64,000 nucleotides of DNA from positions 1 to 64,000 of the forward strand of contig JAKRSC010000001.1 of assembly GCA_022402565.1 (NCBI GenBank), written 5' to 3'. Within the stretch, counting starts at the first letter, position 1. Every line of letters starts with the position of its first letter. Shown piece after piece: positions 41,251 through 51,737 of this stretch. A model generated the notes under the pieces. That model was not told the DNA's origin. It saw only the letters and a list, made by a program, of their open reading frames with translations, and ran no database searches. The translations under genes and the position numbers were made by a program. The stretch is from Hydrotalea sp. Lineage in GTDB: Bacteria; Bacteroidota; Bacteroidia; Chitinophagales; Chitinophagaceae.

Positions 41251-43161
41251 ATGAGGCATTGCCAGCTTTCAATATTATTTTGTTTGATTGCTTTTGTAGG
41301 ACTTAGTCAGCACTACCAACCTGATAAAGTTGTTAAGAGAGCTTTTCAAGAATTTGAAAAAGGAATTGAATCATTACAAAATGGTCAGTTTTCGCAAGGT
41401 ATTCGACTACTCAGAAAGTCTATTCAAACTGATCCCAAATTTGTAGACGCTTATTTATCACTCGGTGGCGCTTATCAAGAGATTCGCGTATATGACTCCT
41501 CCGTTTATTTTTATGAAAAAGCTTTATTGCAAGATCCTCAATACACAGCGCCCTACCAATTACCCTATGCCATCAGCTTAGCTGGACAAGGAAACTTTCT
41601 TAAAGCATTAGAATACACCAATCGTTTTTTATCTATACCAACTCTGAATGAAAAAAGTGTAAGAAGCGGTCTGTATAGAAAAAAAACATTTGAATTTGCT
41701 TTACACCATTCTGCACAAGTTAAAGACAGCACTTATAAATTTCTTCCAATCAATTTAGGTGATAGCATCAATTCACAATACTCAGAATATTATCCAGCTT
41801 TAAGTGTAGATGACAGTCTATTGGTTTTCACGAGAAGAAGCAGTGCAATTATTGAAGACTTTTATGCCAGCAATAGAATTGGCAGCAATTATGGTAAAGC
41901 AGAAAAAATTGCGGGTCGATTAAATGAGGAGCCTAGAAAAGGAGCCATTTCACTTTCATCAGATAAAAACTGGATGCTGTTTGCTGGAAATTTTCAAACA
42001 CAGAGTTATGGCAACTTCGACATCTATGTTTCGTATGAAACAGATGAAGGCTGGAGCGAACCATTCAATTTAGGAAGAAATATCAATACCGAATTTTGGG
42101 AAACAGCACCCACATTAAGCCCAGACAAAAAAACATTGTATTTCGTAAGTAATCGTCCGGGTGGATATGGTGGCAGCGATTTGTATGTTAGTTATTTACA
42201 ACCTAATGGAAATTGGAGTCCTGCAAAAAATATGGGACCAATTGTAAACACAGCAGGCGATGAACAAGCGCCATTTATTCATGTAGACAATCAAACCTTT
42301 TATTTTACATCAGATGGACATCCTGGTTATGGCGGAAGCGATTTATTTATGATGCGCAAACAACCAAATGGAGAATGGGGCACTCCTATCAATTTAGGCT
42401 ATCCAATTAACACAATTGATAACGAGGGAAGCATGGTAGTTGCTTCTAATGGAGTAACAGCTTATTATGCCAGTGACAGAAGCGATAGCAGGGGTTTACT
42501 TGATTTGTACAAGTTTGAATTGAGAAAAGACATTCGTCCAACTAGAACTCTGTACGTACAAGGACAAGTAAGAGATGGCAAAAAAGGAAATGGTTTACCA
42601 AGTGCTGTTGAATTAATTGATCAAGAAAATGGTCAACCTTATTTCACTTTACAAACAGATGAAACTGGACGTTATTTTACTCCTTTACCTATTGGGAAAG
42701 ATTACACTTTTGTAGTAAGAAGAAAAGGATATTTATTTTTCAGCAAATCATATGAGTTGTCTGGTATTCCCGCAGATAGTACTTATCAACTAGATATCCT
42801 TTTACAACCTATTCAGAAAGCAGAAAAATTAATATTAACAGATATACGATTTAAAACTGGATCGGCTATTTTAGAAAACAATGGTCAAGTTGAATTGAAT
42901 AAACTGGTACAATGGATGGCTGAAAATGCTGAGTTTACAATTTTAATCATTGGACATACAGACAATATAGGCAAGCCTTCAGATAATTTGCTTTTATCTA
43001 AGCAAAGAGCAAAGGCAGTTATGGATTATTTGATAGAAAAAGGGATACCTGCAAGCCGAATACAAACATCAGGAAAAGGCGATACCGAACCACTCGCTAA
43101 TAATCAAACAGAGGAAGGTCGCGCGCAAAATAGAAGAACAGAAATTCTTATCCTAGATTAA
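41251..43161 (+). CDS. PorE-like OmpA family protein (TPR, WD40-type propeller, CRD, OmpA_C)
   Basis: A 636-aa exported protein. A signal peptide comes first (MRHCQLSILFCLIAFVGLSQ), then TPR repeats (about 30-150, e.g. FVDAYLSLGGAYQEI). A PD40-type propeller follows (about 190-430; blades such as YFVSNRPGGYGGSDLYVS and YFTSDGHPGYGGSDLFMM), then a carboxypeptidase-regulatory-like domain (about 435-530) and a C-terminal OmpA_C domain (IIGHTDNIGKPSDNLLLSKQRAKAV). This order is that of PorE, the peptidoglycan-binding component of the type 9 secretion system; Bacteroidota also have paralogues. The start at 41251 is preferred for the signal peptide over an upstream ATG in the queE end. Confidence 0.85.
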   Translation: MRHCQLSILFCLIAFVGLSQHYQPDKVVKRAFQEFEKGIESLQNGQFSQGIRLLRKSIQTDPKFVDAYLSLGGAYQEIRVYDSSVYFYEKALLQDPQYTAPYQLPYAISLAGQGNFLKALEYTNRFLSIPTLNEKSVRSGLYRKKTFEFALHHSAQVKDSTYKFLPINLGDSINSQYSEYYPALSVDDSLLVFTRRSSAIIEDFYASNRIGSNYGKAEKIAGRLNEEPRKGAISLSSDKNWMLFAGNFQTQSYGNFDIYVSYETDEGWSEPFNLGRNINTEFWETAPTLSPDKKTLYFVSNRPGGYGGSDLYVSYLQPNGNWSPAKNMGPIVNTAGDEQAPFIHVDNQTFYFTSDGHPGYGGSDLFMMRKQPNGEWGTPINLGYPINTIDNEGSMVVASNGVTAYYASDRSDSRGLLDLYKFELRKDIRPTRTLYVQGQVRDGKKGNGLPSAVELIDQENGQPYFTLQTDETGRYFTPLPIGKDYTFVVRRKGYLFFSKSYELSGIPADSTYQLDILLQPIQKAEKLILTDIRFKTGSAILENNGQVELNKLVQWMAENAEFTILIIGHTDNIGKPSDNLLLSKQRAKAVMDYLIEKGIPASRIQTSGKGDTEPLANNQTEEGRAQNRRTEILILD

Positions 43162-43178
43162 GATTCAAATAAGGCTTG

Positions 43179-43186
43179 TATATTTG
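43179..43186 (+). promoter_or_regulatory. Bacteroidota -7 element upstream of dprA
   Basis: TATATTTG, 20 bp before the ATG at 43207, in the 45-bp gap after the porE-like gene. Confidence 0.5.
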
Positions 43187-43206
43187 AATCTATACCGTTG
43201 TTAGTT

Positions 43207-44307
43207 ATGATAAGAGAAGAACATTTATACCAAATGGCACTTACTTGTGTGCCACAAATTGGTTCTATTCAAGCCAAACTTTTGCTAGAGCATTTTCGTT
43301 CCCCGAAAGAAATTTTCAATGCTAAGAAAAAAGAATTGAGCGCAATTGAAGGCATAGGGCCTATTAGGGCAGCAGCAATAAAATCATTCCGTGATTTTGA
43401 TGAAATAGAAGAAGAATTTAAAATAATGGAACAAGAAGGCATTGAAGCCTTATTCATTCAAGATGCACGTTATCCAAGAAAACTTGCACATTGCAGTGAT
43501 GCTCCAATTATGCTATTTTTTAAAGGAAACGTTAGCTTGAATCCAACTTATAGTATCAGTGTTATTGGCACAAGACGAAATACACTTTATGGTAAAAAAA
43601 TTACAGAAGACATTATCCAAGAACTCTCCAGCTTAGGAGTTCTTATTGTTAGTGGACTTGCATTTGGAATTGACATTATTGCTCACCAAGCAGCGTTACA
43701 AGCAGGATTGCCCACTATAGGCGTAATGGCACACGGGCATTCCACCATTTATCCATCACAGCATGCTTCCATTGCAAAAAAAATGCTACAACAAGGTGGT
43801 TTGCTTACTGAGTGTAATTACCACACCGAGCCAGACCGTCATCAGTTTCCAAAAAGAAATAGAATAGTGGCTGGTATGACTGATGCAACAATTGTAATTG
43901 AAACCGCTGCAAAAGGAGGTAGTATAATTACGGCAGAATTAGCGCACGACTACAATAGAGATGTATTTGCTATACCCGGAAGAATTCAGGATAAACAAAG
44001 TGAAGGATGCTTGGATCTAATTCATCAACATAAAGCCGCCATATTTACAAACGTGCATAGTATGATAGAAGAATTGGGGTGGAAAAAGCACAGAAAACCA
44101 AATGAAATACAAATACCGCTATTTGCAGAGCTATCAGAAGATGAACAAACCATTCTAAAGATATTACAAGAGAAAGAAGATGTGCATGTAGATGAAATTT
44201 ATAGAACTACAGGTTGGTCATGCTCGCAAACGGCTGCACAAATGCTTCATTTAGAAATGAAAGGACTAATAAAAAGCTTACCAGGGAAAAGGTATACAAC
44301 TAATTAA
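43207..44307 (+). CDS. dprA: DNA-processing protein DprA
   Basis: A 366-aa DprA. Residues 1-70 are the N-terminal helix-hairpin-helix region (IEGIGPIRAAAIKSF). The Rossmann core has SVIGTRRNTLYGKKI near 118, VSGLAFGIDIIAHQAAL near 155 and FPKRNRIVAGMTDATIVIE near 215. A C-terminal wHTH (VDEIYRTTGWSCSQTAAQ) completes the family plan. It loads RecA on incoming ssDNA in natural transformation. The ATG at 43207 follows the promoter. Confidence 0.95.
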   Translation: MIREEHLYQMALTCVPQIGSIQAKLLLEHFRSPKEIFNAKKKELSAIEGIGPIRAAAIKSFRDFDEIEEEFKIMEQEGIEALFIQDARYPRKLAHCSDAPIMLFFKGNVSLNPTYSISVIGTRRNTLYGKKITEDIIQELSSLGVLIVSGLAFGIDIIAHQAALQAGLPTIGVMAHGHSTIYPSQHASIAKKMLQQGGLLTECNYHTEPDRHQFPKRNRIVAGMTDATIVIETAAKGGSIITAELAHDYNRDVFAIPGRIQDKQSEGCLDLIHQHKAAIFTNVHSMIEELGWKKHRKPNEIQIPLFAELSEDEQTILKILQEKEDVHVDEIYRTTGWSCSQTAAQMLHLEMKGLIKSLPGKRYTTN

Positions 44308-44314
44308 AAAGAAG

Positions 44315-44347
44315 TTTGGAGAAAAGTATGGCGTACTACTATCTTTG
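44315..44347 (+). promoter_or_regulatory. guaB promoter
   Basis: A -33 element TTTG (44315-44318), a 21-bp spacer and a -7 element TATCTTTG (44340-44347), the best match to the Bacteroidota consensus in the window. The guaB ATG is only 3 bp past the -7 element (44351), so the transcript is likely leaderless. Confidence 0.7.
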
Positions 44348-44350
44348 CAC

Positions 44351-45844
44351 ATGGCAACAAGAAACACTTCCCGCAAACAAGACTCCCGCATTTTTGGCGA
44401 AGGACTCACCTTCGACGATGTATTGTTGATGCCTGCGTACAGTCAGGTACTCCCCCGCGAAGTCAATATTAGTTCCTACCTCACCAAAAAAATCAAACTT
44501 CATGTTCCCATGCTCTCGGCAGCAATGGATACTGTAACCGAAGCCAATTTAGCTATTGCACTAGCGCGTGAAGGTGGCCTGGGAATCCTGCATAAAAATA
44601 TGAGCATTGATAAGCAGGCTGAACAAGTTAGAAAAGTTAAAAGAAGTGAAAGCGGGTTAATTGTTGATCCCATTACATTGAAAGAAAATGAAACAGTTGC
44701 AGACGCCTTCCGATTGATGCGTGAAAACAGAATTGGCGGGATTCCTGTAGTAGATAAGAACGACAAACTGGTAGGAATTGTAACCAATCGTGATTTACGA
44801 TTTGAACACGAAAACAGATCGCGCAAGGTTACAGAGGTTATGACAAAGGAGAATCTTATCATTGCTCCAGAGGGAACCGATTTAAAGAAAGCTGAAACCA
44901 TTCTTCAGAAATATAAAATTGAAAAACTCCCTGTAGTAAATAAACAAGGCAGGTTAGTAGGCTTAATTACATATAGAGATATTTTACAGTTACGCAACTA
45001 TCCAAATGCAGTAAAAGACAATATGGGCCGACTTTTAGTAGGTGCTGCATTGGGAATTACAAGAGATTTGTTAGATCGTGCTGCTGCATTACAACAAGTT
45101 GGAGTTGACATAGTAACGTTAGACAGTGCACATGGACACAGTAAAGGCGTAATTGATGCATTAAAGACTTTACGGAAGAATTTCAAAAACCTCCAAATCA
45201 TTGGTGGTAATGTAGGAACTGCTGCTGGGGCAAAAGCATTGGCTGCCGCAGGTGCAAATGCTGTAAAAGTGGGCATTGGTCCGGGTTCTATTTGTACAAC
45301 CAGAATTGTTGCGGGTGCTGGTGTACCTCAAATAACAGCTATTATGGAAGCTGCAAATGCACTTAAAGGGACTGGAATTCCTGTAATTGCAGATGGCGGC
45401 ATTCGTTATACAGGAGATATGGTAAAAGCATTAGCGGCTGGTGCAAACGTTGTTATGATGGGTAGCATTTTTGCAGGAACCGAGGAAAGTCCGGGTGAAA
45501 CCATTATCTACGAAGGCCGTAAATTCAAAGAATACAGAGGCATGGGCAGCTTGGGTGCAATGAGCCAAGGCAGTGGCGACCGCTATTTTCAGGATGTTGA
45601 AGCAGATATCAAGAAATTTGTGCCAGAAGGAATTGAAGGTCGTGTTGCTTACAAAGGGCATTTAGCCGAGCTAGTTTATCAATATGCTGGTGGACTAAGA
45701 GCTGGTATGGGGTATTGTGGTGCTAAAGATATTGCTGCGCTACAACAAGCCACTTTTGTAAAAATCACTAATGCTGGTATGAAAGAAAGCCATGCCCATG
45801 ATATTGACATTACCAAGGAGGCGCCTAACTATAGCAGAAAATAA
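44351..45844 (+). CDS. guaB: Inosine-5'-monophosphate dehydrogenase
   Basis: A 497-aa [21 protein letters not shown] at the N-terminus, two CBS domains (about 100-215), [16 protein letters not shown] near 255, the active-site Cys in [13 protein letters not shown] near 312 and the flap region [16 protein letters not shown] near 400. It commits IMP to guanine nucleotides. The start at 44351 follows the promoter; the frame is open two codons earlier (TTG). Confidence 0.97.
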   Translation: MATRNTSRKQDSRIFGEGLTFDDVLLMPAYSQVLPREVNISSYLTKKIKLHVPMLSAAMDTVTEANLAIALAREGGLGILHKNMSIDKQAEQVRKVKRSESGLIVDPITLKENETVADAFRLMRENRIGGIPVVDKNDKLVGIVTNRDLRFEHENRSRKVTEVMTKENLIIAPEGTDLKKAETILQKYKIEKLPVVNKQGRLVGLITYRDILQLRNYPNAVKDNMGRLLVGAALGITRDLLDRAAALQQVGVDIVTLDSAHGHSKGVIDALKTLRKNFKNLQIIGGNVGTAAGAKALAAAGANAVKVGIGPGSICTTRIVAGAGVPQITAIMEAANALKGTGIPVIADGGIRYTGDMVKALAAGANVVMMGSIFAGTEESPGETIIYEGRKFKEYRGMGSLGAMSQGSGDRYFQDVEADIKKFVPEGIEGRVAYKGHLAELVYQYAGGLRAGMGYCGAKDIAALQQATFVKITNAGMKESHAHDIDITKEAPNYSRK

Positions 45845-45865
45845 TTTATACCATTCCTATAACAA

Positions 45866-45900
45866 ACAGCCATTCATTCGGATGGCTGTTTTATTTTTAT
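45866..45900 (+). terminator. Intrinsic terminator after guaB
   Basis: ACAGCCAT-TCATTCGG-ATGGCTGT followed by TTTATTTTTAT: an 8-bp perfect stem. Confidence 0.85.
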
Positions 45901-45905
45901 GCAGC

Positions 45906-47075
45906 ATGAAAATCTCAAGAATACTAGTAGCCTTTATATTGACACTCGTTTTGATTCAAAACAATATTGCAAATGCGCAGCAAGGTGTTCGTATTAGCTT
46001 ACTAACATGTGAACCGGGCACAGAATTGTACAGCACATTTGGACATAGTGCTATGCGTGTTTTTGACAGCGCAAGAGGCTACGACTTAGTATTCAATTAT
46101 GGAACATTCGATTTTTCTGATCCCGATTTTTACAGCAAGTTTGTTCGAGGAAAATTGATGTACTTTTTATCTGTTAGTACCTATTCAGAATTTTTATGGT
46201 CGTACCACCAGGAGCAAAGATCAGTTACAGAACAAGTATTAGAGCTACAACCAGCAGTTAAGCAAGAAATATACCAAGCACTGATGCGAAATCAAGAAAA
46301 TGCAAACAAGTATTATGCATACGACTTTTTGTATGATAACTGTACAACAAGACTCAGAGATCTTTTAGAGCAATATGTTCCAAACTATATTTCTCCAAAA
46401 GATATATTGCCAGAACCTATGAGTTTCAGAGATGCGCTTCATGTGTATTTGAAAAAAAACAAACAACCCTGGAGTCAGTTAGGTATTGATTTACTACTTG
46501 GCAGCAAGATTGACAGAGCAATGGATGCTAGAACAGTTCAATTTTTGCCTGACTATTTAATGAAAGCTGTTGCAGGAGCTAAAACAGAAAACAAGAAATT
46601 AGAAGAAGCTTCTATTCAAGTATTATCATTTCCGCCTCAAACCATAGAAACTCCTTGGTCACCTATTTGGGTTAATTCAATTGTGGTGTTGGTACTTTTT
46701 TTGGCAACTTTTTTTGGTGGCAAACTACTCACACAATGGTTAGATGTGATTTGGTGGTTCCTACTCGGATTAATTGGTGTGATACTTAGCTTCATGTGGT
46801 TGGGTACCAATCATGCTTCCTGTGCTAACAACTTCAATCTTATTTGGGCACTACCCACACATATCATAGCAGGAACATGGATATTCAAATCAAAAGCAAC
46901 TGCTATTCGTTATTTTCAACTTAACCTACTCCTACAACTACTACTAATTGCTTCATGGTATTGGCTTCCACAAAATATGCACGAGGCTTGGATTCCAATA
47001 ATTCTTTATTCTTGCTGGCGCAGTTATGTTTTCATCAAAAAATCTTCAACCCATGCAAAAATTAGCCAGTTATAA
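45906..47075 (+). CDS. DUF4105 membrane protein (Lnb N-terminal periplasmic domain-like)
   Basis: A 389-aa protein: signal peptide (about 1-25), a DUF4105 domain (GTELYSTFGHSAMRVFD near 37; NYGTFDFSDPDFYSKFVRG near 60; YDFLYDNCTTRLRDLLE near 138 with the catalytic-type Cys/Asn/Arg set) and four C-terminal TM helices (about 255-380). The family is an Lnb-related transpeptidase or peptidase-like group; the reaction here is unknown. The C-terminal coding region overlaps the start of the next gene. Confidence 0.85.
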   Translation: MKISRILVAFILTLVLIQNNIANAQQGVRISLLTCEPGTELYSTFGHSAMRVFDSARGYDLVFNYGTFDFSDPDFYSKFVRGKLMYFLSVSTYSEFLWSYHQEQRSVTEQVLELQPAVKQEIYQALMRNQENANKYYAYDFLYDNCTTRLRDLLEQYVPNYISPKDILPEPMSFRDALHVYLKKNKQPWSQLGIDLLLGSKIDRAMDARTVQFLPDYLMKAVAGAKTENKKLEEASIQVLSFPPQTIETPWSPIWVNSIVVLVLFLATFFGGKLLTQWLDVIWWFLLGLIGVILSFMWLGTNHASCANNFNLIWALPTHIIAGTWIFKSKATAIRYFQLNLLLQLLLIASWYWLPQNMHEAWIPIILYSCWRSYVFIKKSSTHAKISQL

Positions 47076-47856
47076 AAATTATCAGATTGCATATCAAATT
47101 GAGGGCAAAGGAGCAACACTTGTGCTTCTACATGGTTTTGGAGAAGATAATCGCATTTGGAGAAAGGTGTATCCAAGTCTGATTAATGAATATCAGGTTA
47201 TTACCATTGATACACCAGGCACGGGTGGTTCAACACTTTTTAATGATGAAGATGCTTCATTAGAGGAATTCGCAAGATCATTTTTACAAGTATTAGATCA
47301 AGAAAAAATAGATCAGGCTGTAGTACTTGGACATAGCATGGGCGGATACATTACACTCGCATTTGCAGAATTATTCACCGAAAGATTAAAAGGTTTTGGA
47401 CTTCTACACTCCACAGCATTCGCCGATTCTGAAGAGAAAAAAGATGTTCGGTTAAGAGGAATTGAATTAATGAAAGCATATGGCGCATTTTCATTTTTAA
47501 AAACAACAGTTCCAAATTTATTTGCACCAGAAAACAGGCAGTCTTCAAATAAAGAACTAGCAGAACAAATTGAATGGGCAGAAGTATTAGATACTAAAGC
47601 ATGCACACAATACTATGGTGTAATGCGTGAGCGTAAGGACCGCACACAGGTACTTGCCAAAGCAAAGGTGCCAGTCTTATTTATACTTGGTTTACATGAT
47701 ATAGCAGCTCCATATAATGATTTGTTACAGCAAATAAACCTGCCCGCCATTGCACATGTTACATTACTCCAAAATAGTGGACACATGGGTATGCTAGAAG
47801 AAGTGGAACCATTTTTGCAGGGAATACATCATTATATGAATAGTATAGCCGAATGA
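47053..47856 (+). CDS. Alpha/beta hydrolase
   Basis: A 267-aa hydrolase: the oxyanion segment LLHGFGEDNRIW near 26, the nucleophile elbow LGHSMGGYITLAF near 95, and a late His in LQNSGHMGMLEEVEPF near 245. The substrate is unknown. It overlaps the DUF4105 gene by 23 bp and overlaps the downstream gene by 4 bp, so all three are probably one transcript. Confidence 0.88.
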   Translation: MQKLASYKNYQIAYQIEGKGATLVLLHGFGEDNRIWRKVYPSLINEYQVITIDTPGTGGSTLFNDEDASLEEFARSFLQVLDQEKIDQAVVLGHSMGGYITLAFAELFTERLKGFGLLHSTAFADSEEKKDVRLRGIELMKAYGAFSFLKTTVPNLFAPENRQSSNKELAEQIEWAEVLDTKACTQYYGVMRERKDRTQVLAKAKVPVLFILGLHDIAAPYNDLLQQINLPAIAHVTLLQNSGHMGMLEEVEPFLQGIHHYMNSIAE

Positions 47857-50468
47857 AGAATTGGATATTGACCATATGTTGTTTGTTATTAACTATGAGT
47901 AGTTATGCTAATCATCTAAAAGGTGGATGGATTCAGTATAATCATATTGGTCCTGGTAGTGCACCCAATACTTCAAGGTACGAGATAATAGTTCGGCAAT
48001 ACCTTGATTGCTCCTCATCTGGCGGACAAATTGACCCAGATGTTTTTTTAGGAATATTCAATTCTGACAACAACAGTCTTTATGTAAATCTTACTGTGCC
48101 TGTTTCTGGAACAGATATCCTAAGCAAGGGAACTTTTGACCCCTGCATTACACCCGTTCCAAATGTTTGTTATAGAATTGATATTTACCGAACAACAGTT
48201 GATCTACCCAACAATACCAATGGATATGATTTAACAGTTCAACGATGTTGCAGAATAAATGGCATCATGAATTTATCGCCACCTTCCAATCAGGTTGGTG
48301 TAACTTATACAAGTAGAATTCCAGGTGTACGCAATGGAGTAAGAGTGTCAAATAACAGCAGCCCCGTTTTTGCTCAAAGAGATACTGCTGTGGTTTGTTT
48401 CAATGCACCTTTTACATTTGACTTTAGTGCTGTTGATGCAGATGGCGACTCATTATCCTATTCTTTCTGTACAGGATTAACAGGCGGAAATACAGGTGCA
48501 GGAGGCGCAAGACCTCAACCAGTTGCTCCTCCTTACACACCGTTATTCTATTCAAATAGTTTTGATGCTAGCACCCCAATGGGTAGCAGAGTACAAATAG
48601 ATTCAAAAACTGGTATAATTCAAGGATTTGCTCCAGAGCTACCAGGCGATTATGTAGTTGCAGTTTGTGCTTTAGAGTTTAGAAATGGAGAATTAATAGG
48701 GAGCATAAAAAAAGAAATTCATATTACTGTTGCAAATTGTCAATTATCAGCTGCAGAACTAAATCCCGAATACATTAGTTGTGATGGATTTACACTTGAT
48801 TTTGAAAACAGATCTTCCTCTGCAGGTATCAACAGCTATTTCTGGGACTTTGGTGTTCCTTCTATTTTAACCGATACTTCGTCTAGACCCAGACCAACCT
48901 ATACATTTCCTGATACAGGTACATTTACAATGAAACTTCGGGTAACCAATGCAGGTGGATGCAAAGACTCTACAACAGCAACGGTTCGCATATACCCGGG
49001 CTTTGAACCCGCATTTGATATTATTGGCTCCTGCATTTTAAATCCCTATGAATTCCGAGACCGAACCTTTGTGCGATATGGTACTGTTAATAGTTGGCGA
49101 TGGGAATTTGGAGAGCCAACCTTAACCAATGATACAGCTCGAATTGCTAATCCAACATTTTCTTATCCTACACTTGGAAACAAAACGATACGACTAAGGG
49201 TAACTAGTACCAAAGGTTGCGACAAGGAAATAACCAGAGTACTTCAAGTATTAGATAAACCACAACTGGATTTACCATTCAGAGATACCCTTATTTGTAG
49301 TATTGACACACTTGAGCTTCGTGTAAATGCAAGAGGTATCATACAATGGTCGCCCAATAATAGACTTATAGATGCTAGAACTGCCAATCCACGTGTGTAT
49401 CCTACAGATACAACCGTTTATTATGTTCGGGTTGAAGAAAATGGATGCATTAATACAGACTCAGTAAAAGTGAATGTATTGCCCTTTATTACTGTACGAT
49501 TAGGATTAGACACTAGTATATGTAGTACCGATAGCATTCAACTTAGACCTGAAAGTGAAGCTTTGCAATTTCTATGGACGCCATCTATTGGACTTTCTAA
49601 TCCAAATACAAAAAATCCATTAGCTGCTCCTTTAACAAGTACTGGTTATAGAGTGACTGCCAATCTTGGAAAATGCCAAGACAGTGATTCAATCTTCATT
49701 CGAGTAACTCCATATCCGCAAGTTACTGTGAGTGGAGATAGAACCATTTGCTTTGGAGAACAAACCACATTGCAAGCTTCTATAGTTGCAAGCTCCTTTC
49801 AATGGAGACCTAACAATGCTATGTTAAATGCCCAAACGCTCAATCCTTCTGTTGCCCCTTCAAGAACAACTGCTTATATTCTTGAAGTGAGCGATACACT
49901 TGGCTGTCCAAAATCTGTAACAGATACCGTTATAGTTACAGTTCGTCCACCAGTAAATGCTTTTGCAGGTAGGGATACAGCTGTTGTTAGAAACCAGCCT
50001 TTGCAATTGCAAGCAAGTGGTGGAGTTGCGTATAGATGGTCACCTACATTAGGACTAAACAATTCTTTGATTGCTGATCCAATAGCTACTTTAAATACTT
50101 CTCAAGATTCAATACGCTATTTTGTAACTGTTAGCGATGAAGCCGGATGTACAGGAACTGATGATATTTGGGTTCGTATTTTTCAAACTGAACCCGATTT
50201 ATTTGTTCCAACTGGATTTACTCCAAATGGCGATGGAAGAAACGATATACTAAGAGCAATACCTGTTGGCATTAGTAGGTTTGATCACTTTAGAATATAC
50301 AATCGTGTTGGTCAACTTATTTTCCAAACCACAGATCCAAGCAGAGGATGGGATGGAACCATTGGAGGGCAACCACAACCTGCAGGCACGTACGTGTTTA
50401 CTGCACAAGGAGAAGATTACAGAGGGCGGTCAATTTTTAGAAAAGGAACAACTGTGCTTATAAGATAA
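47853..50468 (+). CDS. Secreted PKD-repeat protein with gliding/T9SS C-terminal domain
   Basis: An 871-aa protein with signal peptide (1-20). PKD-like Ig domains appear (e.g. SYFWDFGVPSI near 330 and SWRWEFGEPTL near 410), followed by repeated Ig-like units of about 80 residues with the refrain YRVTANLGKCQDSD. The C-terminal CHU_C/gliding-motility domain holds PTGFTPNGDGRNDILRA near 783 and ends GTTVLIR. The C-terminal signal is read by the type 9 secretion system, so the protein is exported to the cell surface as an adhesin-like filament. Confidence 0.9.
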   Translation: MKNWILTICCLLLTMSSYANHLKGGWIQYNHIGPGSAPNTSRYEIIVRQYLDCSSSGGQIDPDVFLGIFNSDNNSLYVNLTVPVSGTDILSKGTFDPCITPVPNVCYRIDIYRTTVDLPNNTNGYDLTVQRCCRINGIMNLSPPSNQVGVTYTSRIPGVRNGVRVSNNSSPVFAQRDTAVVCFNAPFTFDFSAVDADGDSLSYSFCTGLTGGNTGAGGARPQPVAPPYTPLFYSNSFDASTPMGSRVQIDSKTGIIQGFAPELPGDYVVAVCALEFRNGELIGSIKKEIHITVANCQLSAAELNPEYISCDGFTLDFENRSSSAGINSYFWDFGVPSILTDTSSRPRPTYTFPDTGTFTMKLRVTNAGGCKDSTTATVRIYPGFEPAFDIIGSCILNPYEFRDRTFVRYGTVNSWRWEFGEPTLTNDTARIANPTFSYPTLGNKTIRLRVTSTKGCDKEITRVLQVLDKPQLDLPFRDTLICSIDTLELRVNARGIIQWSPNNRLIDARTANPRVYPTDTTVYYVRVEENGCINTDSVKVNVLPFITVRLGLDTSICSTDSIQLRPESEALQFLWTPSIGLSNPNTKNPLAAPLTSTGYRVTANLGKCQDSDSIFIRVTPYPQVTVSGDRTICFGEQTTLQASIVASSFQWRPNNAMLNAQTLNPSVAPSRTTAYILEVSDTLGCPKSVTDTVIVTVRPPVNAFAGRDTAVVRNQPLQLQASGGVAYRWSPTLGLNNSLIADPIATLNTSQDSIRYFVTVSDEAGCTGTDDIWVRIFQTEPDLFVPTGFTPNGDGRNDILRAIPVGISRFDHFRIYNRVGQLIFQTTDPSRGWDGTIGGQPQPAGTYVFTAQGEDYRGRSIFRKGTTVLIR

Positions 50469-50503
50469 TGAACAACATGTAATTTGCAATAAAGATTATT
50501 ACT

Positions 50504-51265
50504 ATGAGTCGTATTGTTTGTGTAACAGGAGCTACATCGGGTTTTGGTAAAGCAATTGCTGAAAAGTTTTTAGCTGAAGGAAGCAGAGTAATTACTACTG
50601 GAAGAAGAAAAGATCGTTTAGAAAAAGACCAAAAGCTATGGGAGGAAAAATATGGGGCCAACAAAGTTTTTAGCATTGTGATGGATGTACAAGATCAACA
50701 AGACGTTGAGAAAGGTTTTTCGTCATTACCAGAAGAATGGCAAGCAATTGATGTTTTGGTGAACAATGCTGGACTAGCTCTTGGAAGAGATTCTTTTGAC
50801 CAAGCTAACCTGCAAGATTGGGAAACCATGTGGCAAACCAATGTGATGGGACTAGTATATGTTACTCGTGCAGTACTTCCGCATATCATTAAAAGAAAAG
50901 GACATATTATCAATATTGGATCTATTGCTGGAAAGGAAGTTTACCCAGAGGGAAACATGTATTGTGCATCGAAACATGCTGTTGATGCACTTAGTAAATC
51001 AATGCGTATAGACTTATTGCAGCATGGGGTTAAAGTTACTGCTATCCATCCCGGAGCGGCAGAAACCGAATTTTCATTGGTACGATATAAAGGCGACGCA
51101 AGTAAGGCCGCCCCCGTTTATGCTGGTTATCAACCACTTAGCGCAGAAGATATTGCCGACATTACTTATTTTGCAGCATCCCTACCCCCACATGTTTGCA
51201 TCAATGATTTGGTAGTTACCCCCACAGCACAAGCCAACAGCGTTTTAGTGCATAAAAATGCGTAA
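50504..51265 (+). CDS. Short-chain dehydrogenase/reductase
   Basis: A 253-aa SDR: the TGATSGFGKAIAEKF cofactor motif at 8-22, NNAGLALG near 88, the catalytic YCASKHAVDA (Y-x3-K) near 152 with INIGSIAGKE before it, and HPGAAETEF near 185. NADP is likely, since an Arg-Arg follows the second strand (GRRKDR). It is similar to YdfG-type 3-hydroxy acid dehydrogenases. Confidence 0.92.
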   Translation: MSRIVCVTGATSGFGKAIAEKFLAEGSRVITTGRRKDRLEKDQKLWEEKYGANKVFSIVMDVQDQQDVEKGFSSLPEEWQAIDVLVNNAGLALGRDSFDQANLQDWETMWQTNVMGLVYVTRAVLPHIIKRKGHIINIGSIAGKEVYPEGNMYCASKHAVDALSKSMRIDLLQHGVKVTAIHPGAAETEFSLVRYKGDASKAAPVYAGYQPLSAEDIADITYFAASLPPHVCINDLVVTPTAQANSVLVHKNA

Positions 51266-51292
51266 AACTACGCTTCATACTATTTAAACCAT

Positions 51293-51300
51293 TACCTTTG
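51293..51300 (+). promoter_or_regulatory. Bacteroidota -7 element of the rpsF-rpsR-rplI operon
   Basis: TACCTTTG 85 bp before the rpsF ATG, leaving an approximately 80-nt leader with CTGTTTTGGCAG dyad symmetry. No clear -33 TTTG is visible. Confidence 0.5.
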
Positions 51301-51384
51301 CAGCCCCAAATCTGTTTTGGCAGATTTTCTTCGAAAGGAGAATCCAGTGGGAAAAAACCAATTTATTCACCTAAATCAGAGGTA

Positions 51385-51735
51385 ATGAACAATTACGAAT
51401 TGATGGTGATCTTCACGCCAGTTCTTTCTGAAGACGAATTTAAGTCTGTTCAGAAGAAGTACAGCGACTTGATCACCGAAAACGGAGGAAGCATTGTTAA
51501 CAGCAATCCATGGGGATTGAAATCTCTTGCTTACCCTGTTCAGAAAAAAACAACCGGCATTTACTGGGTACTTGAGTACACTGCAGCCGGCAGCTTCAAC
51601 GAAAAATTGAAGATCCAGTTATTACGTGACGAGCAAGTGATGCGTCACATGGTTACTAAACTCGATAAATACGCCGTTGAGTATAACCATAAGAAGAGAA
51701 GTGGCGCTTTTTCAGGAACTAAAAACGAGGGATAA
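51385..51735 (+). CDS. rpsF: 30S ribosomal protein S6
   Basis: A 116-aa S6: [19 protein letters not shown], then [20 protein letters not shown] near 48 and [18 protein letters not shown] near 80. It is the first of the rpsF-rpsR-rplI operon. I chose the ATG at 51385; an open extension upstream is not S6-like and overlaps the promoter. Confidence 0.96.
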   Translation: MNNYELMVIFTPVLSEDEFKSVQKKYSDLITENGGSIVNSNPWGLKSLAYPVQKKTTGIYWVLEYTAAGSFNEKLKIQLLRDEQVMRHMVTKLDKYAVEYNHKKRSGAFSGTKNEG

Positions 51736-51737
51736 TC

